Shown here piece by piece: positions 44,333 to 52,702 of a DNA stretch of 64,000 bases. Every line of letters begins with the position of its first letter. The first letter of the stretch is position 1. A program made the translations under genes and the position numbers. The DNA is from Profundibacter sp033851955 (GTDB lineage: Bacteria; Pseudomonadota; Alphaproteobacteria; Rhodobacterales; Rhodobacteraceae). The DNA is taken from NCBI GenBank assembly GCA_033851955.1, contig JAWSVK010000020.1:62001-126000 (forward strand), given 5' to 3'. The notes under the pieces are model-generated. The model was not told the origin of the DNA. It made no database searches and saw only the letters and a list, made by a program, of their open reading frames with translations.

Positions 44333-45202
44333 TCATTTCAACGCCCTAATCCGCCGCAGCTCTTCTATGGCGCTGTCGGCTATGCGGATTGTGGGCCTGT
44401 GCCCGTTTCTCATGTCAATTATCGTTAAATCTCGTGCCAGCAGATCTTGCGCTTTGCTTAGCGCAATCACCCGTTCTAGGGCTGCAATTGGATTTTGCTC
44501 TGGCAACAAAATACGTTGGCTTCGATCCAGCACCAAATCCCAGCGCCGTTCGCCCATACGTTCAACCCCGCGCACACGTCCCGCCAAGGGGCCGGTTGCC
44601 GCGAAAACCTCAAGTGCTTGATTGAGGTGTTCATCCGCACCCTGCCCTGCGATCAGCGGCAGATCAGGGTAATCGGCGCGATTGGTAATCGGCACCACGC
44701 GATGTCCGCCCTCATCCAGCAGAACAATTTCTTCAAAACTGCGCCAAACGACCAAAGGGGTGCGCTCGACCACATTGATTTGCAACACGCCGCTGCGCAC
44801 GATGACATCAACGCTGGCCACCACATCCATTGCCGCAATTGCGGCGCGCATTTCTTCCAGATCCAGATCAAAGGCCGTCATTGGAAATTCGAGCGGCAAG
44901 CCAACGCGGATATCAGCCGCTACCGCATCGCTGGCCCCGTCTATTGCCATCAGCTTGACCATGAACTCAGGGCGCTCCTCAATTGAGCGCCGCATCTCGG
45001 CGACCTTCAACTCAATCGCCTCGCGGCGATTTGCATCCGCCAACACGATGCCGATGGTCGCGGTTATCGCCAGCACTGGAACGCCAACACGCAAAAATCG
45101 TTTGAAACCTGAGCGCAGCATAAGGCGCTGTATTTTATATGAAATCCGGCTAGGCGCAGGGTCGCGGCGCGGCGCGGTCATGGGTTGGGCTACCTGTTGC
45201 AT
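44333..45202 (-). CDS. ftsQ: cell division protein FtsQ
   Basis: 289-residue bitopic divisome protein: basic cytoplasmic N-terminus, one membrane helix (FLRVGVPVLAITATIGIVLA), then periplasmic POTRA (about residues 80-150) and beta domains with VVERTPLVVWRSFEEIVLLDEGG and WDLVLDRSQRILLP. It links the FtsA/FtsZ side to FtsL and FtsB. The chosen ATG overlaps ddl by 13 bp; an ATG at 45181 just after the ddl stop is an alternative. Confidence 0.93.
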   Translation of the reverse strand: MQQVAQPMTAPRRDPAPSRISYKIQRLMLRSGFKRFLRVGVPVLAITATIGIVLADANRREAIELKVAEMRRSIEERPEFMVKLMAIDGASDAVAADIRVGLPLEFPMTAFDLDLEEMRAAIAAMDVVASVDVIVRSGVLQINVVERTPLVVWRSFEEIVLLDEGGHRVVPITNRADYPDLPLIAGQGADEHLNQALEVFAATGPLAGRVRGVERMGERRWDLVLDRSQRILLPEQNPIAALERVIALSKAQDLLARDLTIIDMRNGHRPTIRIADSAIEELRRIRALK

Positions 45203-46104
45203 GAGGCATCCTCCACCAACCAGCGGGTCAAATCCGCAAAGGAAATTCCCACATGCGCGGCCTGTTCAGGGGCCAAAGATGTTGGCGTCATACCGGGCTG
45301 AGTGTTGGTCTCGAGCAGGATCAAACCCTCCAAGCCTCGTGCCTCATCCCAGCGAAAATCAGTGCGGCTCATACCACGGCATCCCAGCACATTATGGGCC
45401 CGCAAAGCGTAGTCCAAACAGGCCTCGGTGATCTCACTTGGAATGTCAGCGGGCACCACATGTTTTGAGCCACCCTCGACATATTTGGCGTCGTAATCAT
45501 ACCAGCCGTCGGTCAGGATGTCGGTGACGACGAGTGCGCGATCCCCCAACACTGTGGTGGTCATCTCGCGGCCCGGCGCAAAGGCTTCGACCATCACGGT
45601 TTCGGGCATGTCATCGGATAACTTGGGTGGGCCGTTGGCGTCTTTGTCGACCAGATAAATACCAACCGATGAGCCTTCATTGTTGGGCTTCACCACATAT
45701 GGCGTTGGCATCACATGCCGAGACTGAACGTCGGCGCTGCTGGCCAGTATGCTTTTTACAACGGGCAAACCAGCCGCCTCAAACGCAGCCTTGGCGCGGT
45801 CTTTGTCCATCGCCAAGGACGAAGCCAAAACACCGGAATGGGTATAGGGAATGCCCATCCATTCGAGCAGACCTTGCACGCAACCATCCTCGCCAAAGCG
45901 ACCATGCAATGCATTGAAAACAACGTCAGGTTTGATTTCTGTCAGACGCGCACAGAGGTCTGGACCTGCGTCCACCTCGATCACTTCACATCCTGTTGCC
46001 CTAAGTGCCGCCGCGCATTCCTGCCCTGTCGAGAGAGACACCTCACGCTCACGCGAAGGCCCGCCCATCAATACCGCCACTTTCGGGGTTGTCCTGCTCG
46101 ACAT
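45190..46104 (-). CDS. ddl: D-alanine--D-alanine ligase
   Basis: 304-residue ATP-grasp ligase making the D-Ala-D-Ala dipeptide for MurF. Seen: VAVLMGGPSREREVSLSTG, ALHGRFGEDGCVQGLLE, YVVKPNNEGSSVGI and LILLETNTQPGMTPTSLAPEQA. DdlB type, as expected inside a dcw cluster. The 76-bp gap to murB holds a small GGGTC-TTTGC-GACCC hairpin. Cytoplasmic. Confidence 0.97.
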   Translation of the reverse strand: MSSRTTPKVAVLMGGPSREREVSLSTGQECAAALRATGCEVIEVDAGPDLCARLTEIKPDVVFNALHGRFGEDGCVQGLLEWMGIPYTHSGVLASSLAMDKDRAKAAFEAAGLPVVKSILASSADVQSRHVMPTPYVVKPNNEGSSVGIYLVDKDANGPPKLSDDMPETVMVEAFAPGREMTTTVLGDRALVVTDILTDGWYDYDAKYVEGGSKHVVPADIPSEITEACLDYALRAHNVLGCRGMSRTDFRWDEARGLEGLILLETNTQPGMTPTSLAPEQAAHVGISFADLTRWLVEDASCNR

Positions 46105-46180
46105 ACCCGCCTCGTGTTTTGCCTAGAGGGTCTTTGCGACCCCTTATTATCAGACCTATTCGGCCCATTTATGTATTATT

Positions 46181-47119
46181 TCAGCTGGTGGCTTTGGAAA
46201 TAGTTTCACCGACCCGCATAATTTCCCACTCTAATGTCAAACCACTTGATTTGAAAACCCTTTTTCTGACTTCTTCGCCTAATTTTTCCAAATCTGCGGC
46301 AGTTGCGCCACCTGTGTTAATCATAAAGTTCGGGTGTTTTTCGCTCATCTGCGCCCCACCGATTGAAAATCCGCGCAAGCCCGCGTCGTCAATCACCTTC
46401 CAAGCCTTCAAATCATGGCTGTCGTCGGCCTGTCCGGTCGAGGAAAACCCAGCCGGATTGCGAAAAGTAGAACCGGCGCTGCGTTCTTTGGTGGGTTGGG
46501 TCGCGTCGCGTTTGGCGATTTGGTCGTCCATGCGCTGGTTCAGCACCTCGGCCTCTCCAGTGGGGGCTTCAAACGTAGCCTCGATCAAAACCCAGCCGTC
46601 GGGCAAATCAGATTGGCGGTAAGCGAAATTCAGATCGTCAGCCGTAAGCGTCACCAACGCGCCTGCCCGCGTGACCGCCTTGGCCGACACGAACACATCC
46701 GCCACGTAGGACCCGTAACAGCCCGCGTTCATGCGTACAGCGCCGCCGACGGCCCCGGGAATAGTGCGCAAAAAGGTCAAATCCAACCCCTCATTGGCAG
46801 CCTTTCGCGCCACATGAGCATCCAGCGCAGCCACCCCCGCAGTGACGTGGGCGCCGTCGATTTCAATGTGATTAAATCCACGTCCCATGCGCACCACCAC
46901 GGCACGGATACCACCGTCGCGCACAATCAGGTTGGAGCCAACCCCCATTGGGAAAATCTGCGTCTCGGGCGCAGTGTTGCGCAGAAAATCCGCCAGATCA
47001 TCCACGTCCGCGGGTTGAAACAACGCGTCTGCCGCGCCACCGACACGCAGCCACGTCAAATCATCTAAAGATCGGTTTTCGGTCAGGGTGCCACGCACGG
47101 CGGGAAAATTCTGTGTCAT
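46181..47119 (-). CDS. murB: UDP-N-acetylenolpyruvoylglucosamine reductase
   Basis: 312-residue FAD enzyme reducing enolpyruvyl-UDP-GlcNAc to UDP-MurNAc. FAD site FPMGVGSNLIVRDGGIRAVV and IPGAVGGAVRMNAGCYG, the catalytic Ser region RSAGSTFRNPAG, and GGAQMSEKHPNFMIN. The form without the extra type I loop is consistent with type II. The frame is open 62 codons upstream into repeat A, but ATG at 47119 begins MTQNFPAVRGTL. Placed between DUF2484 and ddl. Confidence 0.96.
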   Translation of the reverse strand: MTQNFPAVRGTLTENRSLDDLTWLRVGGAADALFQPADVDDLADFLRNTAPETQIFPMGVGSNLIVRDGGIRAVVVRMGRGFNHIEIDGAHVTAGVAALDAHVARKAANEGLDLTFLRTIPGAVGGAVRMNAGCYGSYVADVFVSAKAVTRAGALVTLTADDLNFAYRQSDLPDGWVLIEATFEAPTGEAEVLNQRMDDQIAKRDATQPTKERSAGSTFRNPAGFSSTGQADDSHDLKAWKVIDDAGLRGFSIGGAQMSEKHPNFMINTGGATAADLEKLGEEVRKRVFKSSGLTLEWEIMRVGETISKATS

Positions 47120-47168
47120 AGGGAAACTATGTGCCTGCTTTTGGCACGGGGATAAAGCGCAAATATGC

Positions 47169-47210
47169 GCTCCGCGCGGGAGGTATTTTAGGCAAGAAGA
47201 AGGGGCAGGG
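47169..47210 (+). repeat. dispersed intergenic repeat A, copy 3
   Basis: GCTCCGCGCGGGAGGTATTT then TAGGCAAGAAGAAGGGGCAGGG, matching copies at 5124-5162 and 29700-29740. Here it lies antisense to the cluster between the DUF2484 stop and murB start. Confidence 0.55.
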
Positions 47211-47211
47211 T

Positions 47212-47460
47212 TTAACCAGCCAGTTTTGTTTTCACCCAGCGGCCAAAATAGACCACCGGCCAGCGCAGCATAGAGGCGCCTGCCAGCAAGAAGATCAGCC
47301 CCCAAACCGGCCCGCTTTCATAGGTCACATAGCCAAGCAACGGCACCCCGACGCCTATTAGAAAATAGGCTCGCGTCCAATAGTTGTCTTTGCTGGGGAT
47401 CATGGCCGACACATTGGCAATGATCACCCATATAAAGGCGAGGGTCAGCGAGAGAGTCAT
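47212..47460 (-). CDS. DUF2484 family small membrane protein (2nd copy)
   Basis: 82 residues, three hydrophobic segments: SLTLAFIWVIIANVSAMI, AYFLIGVGVPLLGYVTY and VWGLIFLLAGASML, ending in a basic tail GRWVKTKLAG. Homologous to the gene just upstream (shared start M-LSL-L--WVI-A-V-AM-P). DUF2484 genes sit between murC and murB in related genomes, hinting at a role in envelope synthesis, but no function is established. Start overlaps the upstream stop (ATGA). Confidence 0.85.
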   Translation of the reverse strand: MTLSLTLAFIWVIIANVSAMIPSKDNYWTRAYFLIGVGVPLLGYVTYESGPVWGLIFLLAGASMLRWPVVYFGRWVKTKLAG

Positions 47461-47708
47461 GTCTGTCCTTTCAGGCGGGCAAGCAAATGTCGCAACAGGT
47501 GAATAAGTGGGCGGCGAAACATCGACAGAATCGCGATGCCCGCGGCCAAAACCACCCAAGAGTTGTGTTGATATCCGAGATACACCAAAAGAGCCGGCGC
47601 GCAAAGCAACAGAATAAGGCCGGGCGCGAATTGGCGGCGCATTGGCAGCATCGCGACGACGGATGCCGTGATCACCCAGAGGCAGGAAAGCACCAGAGAT
47701 AGGCTCAT
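47457..47708 (-). CDS. DUF2484 family small membrane protein (1st copy)
   Basis: 83 residues, MSLSLVLSCLWVITASVVAMLP followed by two more hydrophobic segments and a basic C-terminus (LLRHLLARLKGQT). Paralogue of the next gene. Its ATG overlaps the APC permease stop by four bases, and its stop overlaps the next ATG, so three genes are chained. The frame is open 19 codons further upstream within the permease gene; that extension is not used. Function unknown. Confidence 0.85.
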   Translation of the reverse strand: MSLSLVLSCLWVITASVVAMLPMRRQFAPGLILLLCAPALLVYLGYQHNSWVVLAAGIAILSMFRRPLIHLLRHLLARLKGQT

Positions 47709-48892
47709 AATGCCGCCCCCACCGCGGCGGCGAGTGCACCGACACAAGCCACAACGCCAAACCATGGCACAGCAACCGGAACATCAAACGGCGAGAGTGC
47801 TTCGTGGCGTTTCAATCCAATCAAGGCCGCGTTCACAATCGCAAACACCACCAAAAGCGCCATCGTAGTGATTTCAGCCAAGGCCGCCACCGGCAACGTC
47901 AAGGCCGCAAGAATGACCACAGCGCCAATCACAATGGTCCCCAAAACCGGTGTGCCAAAACGCGGGTGTGCGTGATGGAAAATGGCAAAACTGGGCGACC
48001 GGCGCCCAAGCCCGAACAAGACGCGGCTGGCCATCACGATTTGCGCCAGCACGCCGTTCAGCGCTGCGGCAACGGCAATCATCGCGAGGAAGGTGGCGGG
48101 TTTTCCCGTGGCTGTTTCCCAGACCAGCGCCAAGGGGCGCGTGCTGTTGGCCAGCAAATCTTGTGGCACAGTGCGCACAGCCGCCATCGAGACCAGCATG
48201 TATAATAAGGTGGTGATCGCCAGCGAAATCAGAATCGCACGGGGCATGTTGCGCTCGGGCGCGCGGGCCTCTTCGGCCATATTGACCAGATCATCAAAAC
48301 CGACAAAGGCGAAAAACGCAAACACCGACGCAGCCGCAATGCCTGACCACGCAGGCGGCGGTGGCGACAGCCAATCGGCCACCGGATCAGACCCAAAGCC
48401 AACCCAGATGATGATGAAAAGGCCGATCACTTCGACAACCGTCAAAATGGCCGCGAATGTCAGGCTCTCGAGCACCCCGATGATGGCAATCAGGGTCAAG
48501 ACAACGCCAAGTCCGATCACGGCAACCTCAAAGGACACAGGCGCAAAGGTGGTCAGATATCCGACCCCACCACGCAACACCGCCGCCGAGGCCACGGTGC
48601 CAGCAATCACGTTGATCGCACCAACGATCAAGGCCAACCAATGCTGGCGCAAACCGATTTCGACATAAGATGAATCGCCTGCGGATTCTGGGATCCGGGC
48701 AGACAGTTCCGAAAACGAAAGCGCCGTTGGTACGGCCACAATGGCCGCTAAAAGAAACGACAGTGGCGCCCAAACGCCCGCCTCACCCGCCGCAACCCCG
48801 ACCAGCACATAAATGCCAGCCCCAACCATGATCCCGACGCCATAAGCCGTCAGCAGACCCAGTCCAAGTTGGCGTTTTAGGGCGTCAGGCAT
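47705..48892 (-). CDS. APC family amino-acid permease
   Basis: 395-residue transporter of the amino acid-polyamine-organocation superfamily, about 11-12 helices. The first-helix signature TAYGVGIMVGAGIYVLVG is the substrate/sodium site of LeuT-fold carriers, and ASVFAFFAFVGFDDLVNMAEEARAPERNMPRAI is the conserved helix 6 to loop block. It lies four bases from murC inside the dcw cluster, which is unusual; it may import an amino acid used for cell wall (e.g. alanine or glutamate), but that is speculation. Inner membrane. Confidence 0.92.
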   Translation of the reverse strand: MPDALKRQLGLGLLTAYGVGIMVGAGIYVLVGVAAGEAGVWAPLSFLLAAIVAVPTALSFSELSARIPESAGDSSYVEIGLRQHWLALIVGAINVIAGTVASAAVLRGGVGYLTTFAPVSFEVAVIGLGVVLTLIAIIGVLESLTFAAILTVVEVIGLFIIIWVGFGSDPVADWLSPPPPAWSGIAAASVFAFFAFVGFDDLVNMAEEARAPERNMPRAILISLAITTLLYMLVSMAAVRTVPQDLLANSTRPLALVWETATGKPATFLAMIAVAAALNGVLAQIVMASRVLFGLGRRSPSFAIFHHAHPRFGTPVLGTIVIGAVVILAALTLPVAALAEITTMALLVVFAIVNAALIGLKRHEALSPFDVPVAVPWFGVVACVGALAAAVGAAL

Positions 48893-48896
48893 GCGG

Positions 48897-50297
48897 CTAT
48901 CCCTTTAAGCGTTCAGGCAACGCGTTGGCCCAAGCCGATATCGTACCCGCCCCAAGACAAATCACCATATCACCAGGTTTGGCTTCACTTTTGATCAGTG
49001 TGAGCATCGCGTCCTCATCCTCAATCACGGTCGCAAAACGGTGACCATGTCGGGTTAACCCTGCGACCAAATCATCGCGGTTCGCGCCCACGATGGGGTC
49101 TTCGCCCGCGGCAAAGACATCCGAGATGCCGACAATATCGGCGTCATTAAAACAGGCACAGAAATCGTCAAACAGATCATGCAGACGCGAAAAACGGTGC
49201 GGCTGGTGCATCGCAATCACCCGCCCCTCGGTAGATTGACGCGCGGCCTTTAGGGCGGCGGCAATTTCCACAGGGTGATGGGCGTAATCATCGATGATCG
49301 TCACCCCATCCACCACGCCAACGCGGGTAAAGCGACGGTTCACGCCGCCGAAATTCTTTAACGCGGTGCGGATTTCATCCAGCTTCATCCCCAGATGCCG
49401 CGCCACAGCCACAGCGGCCAAAGCGTTGGACACATTGTGATCACCAGGCATTGGCAAGGTGCAATCCTTGATCACTTTGTCCTCGGCGTGTAACTCGATA
49501 TCAAAGTGCGCCATGCCGGATTTATAGCTAAGGTTGACCGCACGCACATCGGCCTGTGCATTAAATCCGTAGGTGACAACGCGGCGATCGGTGACGCGGC
49601 CGACCAAAGCCTGGACCTCGGCATGATCCGTGCAACACACGGCCAAACCATAAAACGGGATGTTGGATACAAAGTCGTAGAACCCGTCCCGCAGCGCATC
49701 AAACGTGCCCCAGTGTTCCATATGTTCAGGGTCGATATTGGTGACAATCGCAATGGTCGCGGGCAGCCGATTAAAGGTGCCGTCGGACTCGTCCGCCTCG
49801 ACCACCATCCATTCGCCATCGCCCATCCGCGCGTTGGATCCATAGGCGTGAATGATACCACCGTTGATCACAGTCGGATCCAAACCGCCCGCATCCAGCA
49901 GCGTCGCAACCATGGTCGTCGTGGTGGTTTTGCCATGGGTGCCCGCCACCGCCACGTTGGATTTCAGGCGCATCAATTCGGCCAGCATTTCGGCACGGCG
50001 CACAACGGGCATGCCGCATTTGCGGGCCTCGTCCAGTTCGGCATTGCCCGGTTTAATCGCCGACGAAATGACCATCACTTGAGCATTTTCCAGATTGTCG
50101 GCGTTTTGGCCTTCAAAAACCACCGCCCCCAACTTTTCCAGACGGTCAGTTATTTTACTGCGCTTTAGGTCGGATCCTTGCACTTGGTAGCCGTGGTTCA
50201 ACAACACTTCGGCAATGCCCGACATGCCAATGCCGCCGATGCCGACAAAATGGATAGCTCCAACATCAAGCGGAAGTTTGGTGGCGGATGCATTCAT
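48897..50297 (-). CDS. murC: UDP-N-acetylmuramate--L-alanine ligase
   Basis: 466-residue Mur ligase adding L-Ala to UDP-MurNAc. N-terminal VGIGGIGMSGIAEVLL binds UDP; ATP loop GTHGKTTTT at 119-127; MEHWGTFDALRDGF and DDYAHHPVEIAAAL typical of MurC. It starts within the murG stop (ATGA overlap) and is followed by the APC permease gene after four bases. Cytoplasmic. Confidence 0.98.
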   Translation of the reverse strand: MNASATKLPLDVGAIHFVGIGGIGMSGIAEVLLNHGYQVQGSDLKRSKITDRLEKLGAVVFEGQNADNLENAQVMVISSAIKPGNAELDEARKCGMPVVRRAEMLAELMRLKSNVAVAGTHGKTTTTTMVATLLDAGGLDPTVINGGIIHAYGSNARMGDGEWMVVEADESDGTFNRLPATIAIVTNIDPEHMEHWGTFDALRDGFYDFVSNIPFYGLAVCCTDHAEVQALVGRVTDRRVVTYGFNAQADVRAVNLSYKSGMAHFDIELHAEDKVIKDCTLPMPGDHNVSNALAAVAVARHLGMKLDEIRTALKNFGGVNRRFTRVGVVDGVTIIDDYAHHPVEIAAALKAARQSTEGRVIAMHQPHRFSRLHDLFDDFCACFNDADIVGISDVFAAGEDPIVGANRDDLVAGLTRHGHRFATVIEDEDAMLTLIKSEAKPGDMVICLGAGTISAWANALPERLKG

Positions 50298-51397
50298 GGC
50301 TTTTGTCCTGTGTCTGCGATTTTCTCGACCATTTCGACCAGACGGTCCGTCGCGTCTACACGGCTACATGAAAGTGCGGCCTGTGCCATTTTACTGGCGG
50401 CGGATGGGTCATTTATGATGGCTTGGATTTGCGCCCCAAGAGAGGCTGCATCGAGCTGGGATTCAGGGATCAAAACGGCGGCCTCGGCCTCGACCAACCC
50501 GCGCGCATTGGCGGTTTGGTGATCGCCTGTGGCGTGGGCATAAGGGATCAAGATAGACGGGCGGCCGATCACAGCGATGTCGGCGACGCTAGATGCACCA
50601 GCTCGGCTGATGACCAATTGCGCCTCGGACATGCGGCGGGGCACGTCGTCAAAGAACGGTTTGACCTCAGCCGCGATGCCGTGGCTGGCGTAGAATGTGT
50701 CAACGCGGTTGTGATCCTCGGCGCGGGCCTGATGCGCGATCCGTAGGTAACCGCGCATATCAGCGGGCAGGTTTTTGATCGCCTCAGGCACCACATCCGA
50801 TAGAATGCGCGCCCCTTGCGAGCCGCCCATCACAAGGATCGACATCGGGTAATCCCCCGGCGCGATATAGCCTGAACCAGCCCGACTAAGAACCGTGCCG
50901 CGCACCGGATTACCGGTAAATTCACCCTCGACGCCCTGCGGCAGATCGGTCGGCCATGTGCCGCAGGCCACCGCATTGACGCGCTTGGCAAACAACTTGT
51001 TCACACGGCCTAGCACGCCGTTTTGTTCATGCAACATACGTGGGCGGCGCAGAATCCACGCCGCCGACACGGCAGGAATAGAAGGATACCCGCCAAAGCC
51101 GACAACCATCGCCGGCTTATCACGCATCATCTTGAACGTCGCGCCCAGCACGCCACCCAGCACCCGAAACGGCACCATCAGCTTGGACAATGCCCCGCCC
51201 CGCGCGAAAGTCGCCGAGCTGATTTCTTCAATCTGGACCGCATGTGAAAAGCCGCTGGTATAGCGCGCGCCACGGGCATCTGTTGACAGCTTTACCCGCC
51301 AACCTTTGCGCAACATGGCCTCCGACAGGGCTTGGGCTGGGAACATATGTCCGCCCGTGCCGCCTGCCGCAATAATTAGTAAAGGCGCCTTGGCCAT
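50294..51397 (-). CDS. murG: lipid II synthase MurG
   Basis: 367-residue GT28 glycosyltransferase that adds GlcNAc to lipid I on the inner face of the membrane. N-terminal loop AAGGTGGHMFPAQALS, NGVLGRVNKLFAKRV, VMGGSQGARILS, and ISRAGASSVADIAVIGRPSILIPYAHATGDHQTANA (UDP-GlcNAc and C-terminal loops). Three-base gap from ftsW; ATGA overlap with murC. Confidence 0.97.
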   Translation of the reverse strand: MAKAPLLIIAAGGTGGHMFPAQALSEAMLRKGWRVKLSTDARGARYTSGFSHAVQIEEISSATFARGGALSKLMVPFRVLGGVLGATFKMMRDKPAMVVGFGGYPSIPAVSAAWILRRPRMLHEQNGVLGRVNKLFAKRVNAVACGTWPTDLPQGVEGEFTGNPVRGTVLSRAGSGYIAPGDYPMSILVMGGSQGARILSDVVPEAIKNLPADMRGYLRIAHQARAEDHNRVDTFYASHGIAAEVKPFFDDVPRRMSEAQLVISRAGASSVADIAVIGRPSILIPYAHATGDHQTANARGLVEAEAAVLIPESQLDAASLGAQIQAIINDPSAASKMAQAALSCSRVDATDRLVEMVEKIADTGQKP

Positions 51398-51400
51398 AGT

Positions 51401-52567
51401 TTAATGTCCTCGTCGTGCAAAATGGTCATTCACTTCGCCCTGCGGGCGGGTGCGGGTAAAAGATAGCAACATGCCAACAGCAATGCCGCCCGCAATTAGG
51501 GACGAACCACCGTAACTAACGAATGGCAACGTCATGCCCTTAGCAGGTAGCAGACGCACAGCCACGCCCATGTTTATCATGGCTTGAACGCCGAACATGC
51601 AGGCAAGGCCGGTGCCCGCCAGCCGGATAAACGGATCGCGTTCACGCATCAAACGCAGCAAAGAGCGCACCGTTATCACCACATAAAGTCCGATGATCGC
51701 AAGCACCAAGATCAAGCCATATTCCTCGGCAGCCACAGCGACAATGAAGTCGGTGTGCGCGTCAGGTAGGGACCATTTCACTTGGCCTTCGCCCACGCCA
51801 ACTCCGAAAAATCCGCCCTCTTGGATAGCGTTGGTGGCATAGCCCATCTGCGTGGTTGGGTCGATGTCGGTGGACAGAAATCCGTCAATACGGCGCGCGA
51901 AATGTTCGGAATTATTATAGGCAACCGTGCCCGCGAACACGACAGCACCCGCCATGCCCAGTAGTAAAAACAGCGGCGCACCTGCTACGAAATACATCAC
52001 GCCCCAGCCAAACAACACCAATGAAGCTTGGCCGAAATCAGGCTGCATCACCAAAAATCCAACCACTGTTATCGCGATGATAAAGGAATACAACTTGCCA
52101 GGAAGGCCGTTGATTTCAAAGCTCGCCGACATCAACCAGGCGGAAATGATCACAAACCCCGGCTTTAAAAACTCGGCCGGTTGAACCGAGGCAAAGCCCA
52201 GCGAATACCAGCGCACGGCGCCCTTGCCAAAATCGGTACCCAAAACCGGCAACAACGCCAACGCCACAAAAGCCCCCAAAAATCCGAGCACACCCAAGCG
52301 ACGCACCAAAGAAGGGGCCATCATTGAGGTGACAAACATCACCACCAAGGCCATGCCGCCAAATACCGCTTGGCGCTGCACGTAGTGAAACGAGGAAAAC
52401 CCGTTTTTGGCTGCCAAGGGCGGAGACGCCGCAAGTCCGAGTAAAATGCCAATGCTGAACAACAAAAGGATCGAGCTGAGCGACCACTTGTCAATTGTCT
52501 GCCACCAACGCGGCAGAATTGGATCGCTATTGCGAACCGGAATTGCACCATGTGCCATTACCGTCAT
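51401..52567 (-). CDS. ftsW: septal peptidoglycan glycosyltransferase FtsW
   Basis: 388-residue SEDS-family polymerase with about ten membrane helices, forming septal glycan with FtsI. Seen: FSSFHYVQRQAVFGG, PAEFLKPGFVIISAW, MQPDFGQASLVLFGWGVMYF (catalytic Asp of the SEDS family in QPDFG), and GMTLPFVSYGGSSLIAGGIAVGML. It is the start of the murG/murC run after the break from murD, so it must have a promoter in the 135-bp gap before 52703. Confidence 0.97.
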   Translation of the reverse strand: MTVMAHGAIPVRNSDPILPRWWQTIDKWSLSSILLLFSIGILLGLAASPPLAAKNGFSSFHYVQRQAVFGGMALVVMFVTSMMAPSLVRRLGVLGFLGAFVALALLPVLGTDFGKGAVRWYSLGFASVQPAEFLKPGFVIISAWLMSASFEINGLPGKLYSFIIAITVVGFLVMQPDFGQASLVLFGWGVMYFVAGAPLFLLLGMAGAVVFAGTVAYNNSEHFARRIDGFLSTDIDPTTQMGYATNAIQEGGFFGVGVGEGQVKWSLPDAHTDFIVAVAAEEYGLILVLAIIGLYVVITVRSLLRLMRERDPFIRLAGTGLACMFGVQAMINMGVAVRLLPAKGMTLPFVSYGGSSLIAGGIAVGMLLSFTRTRPQGEVNDHFARRGH

Positions 52568-52702
52568 GGGGATACCGCCTACTTGCCTCTGTCATCGTCC
52601 GTTTACCGGATCTAAGTGATACTTTAACGAAAGGTTTCGCATAGCGCTAGTCCCTTGTTCACAAAGGCTTGCGTCTTTTTGCCGATCAGGTCATCAGGGG
52701 GG

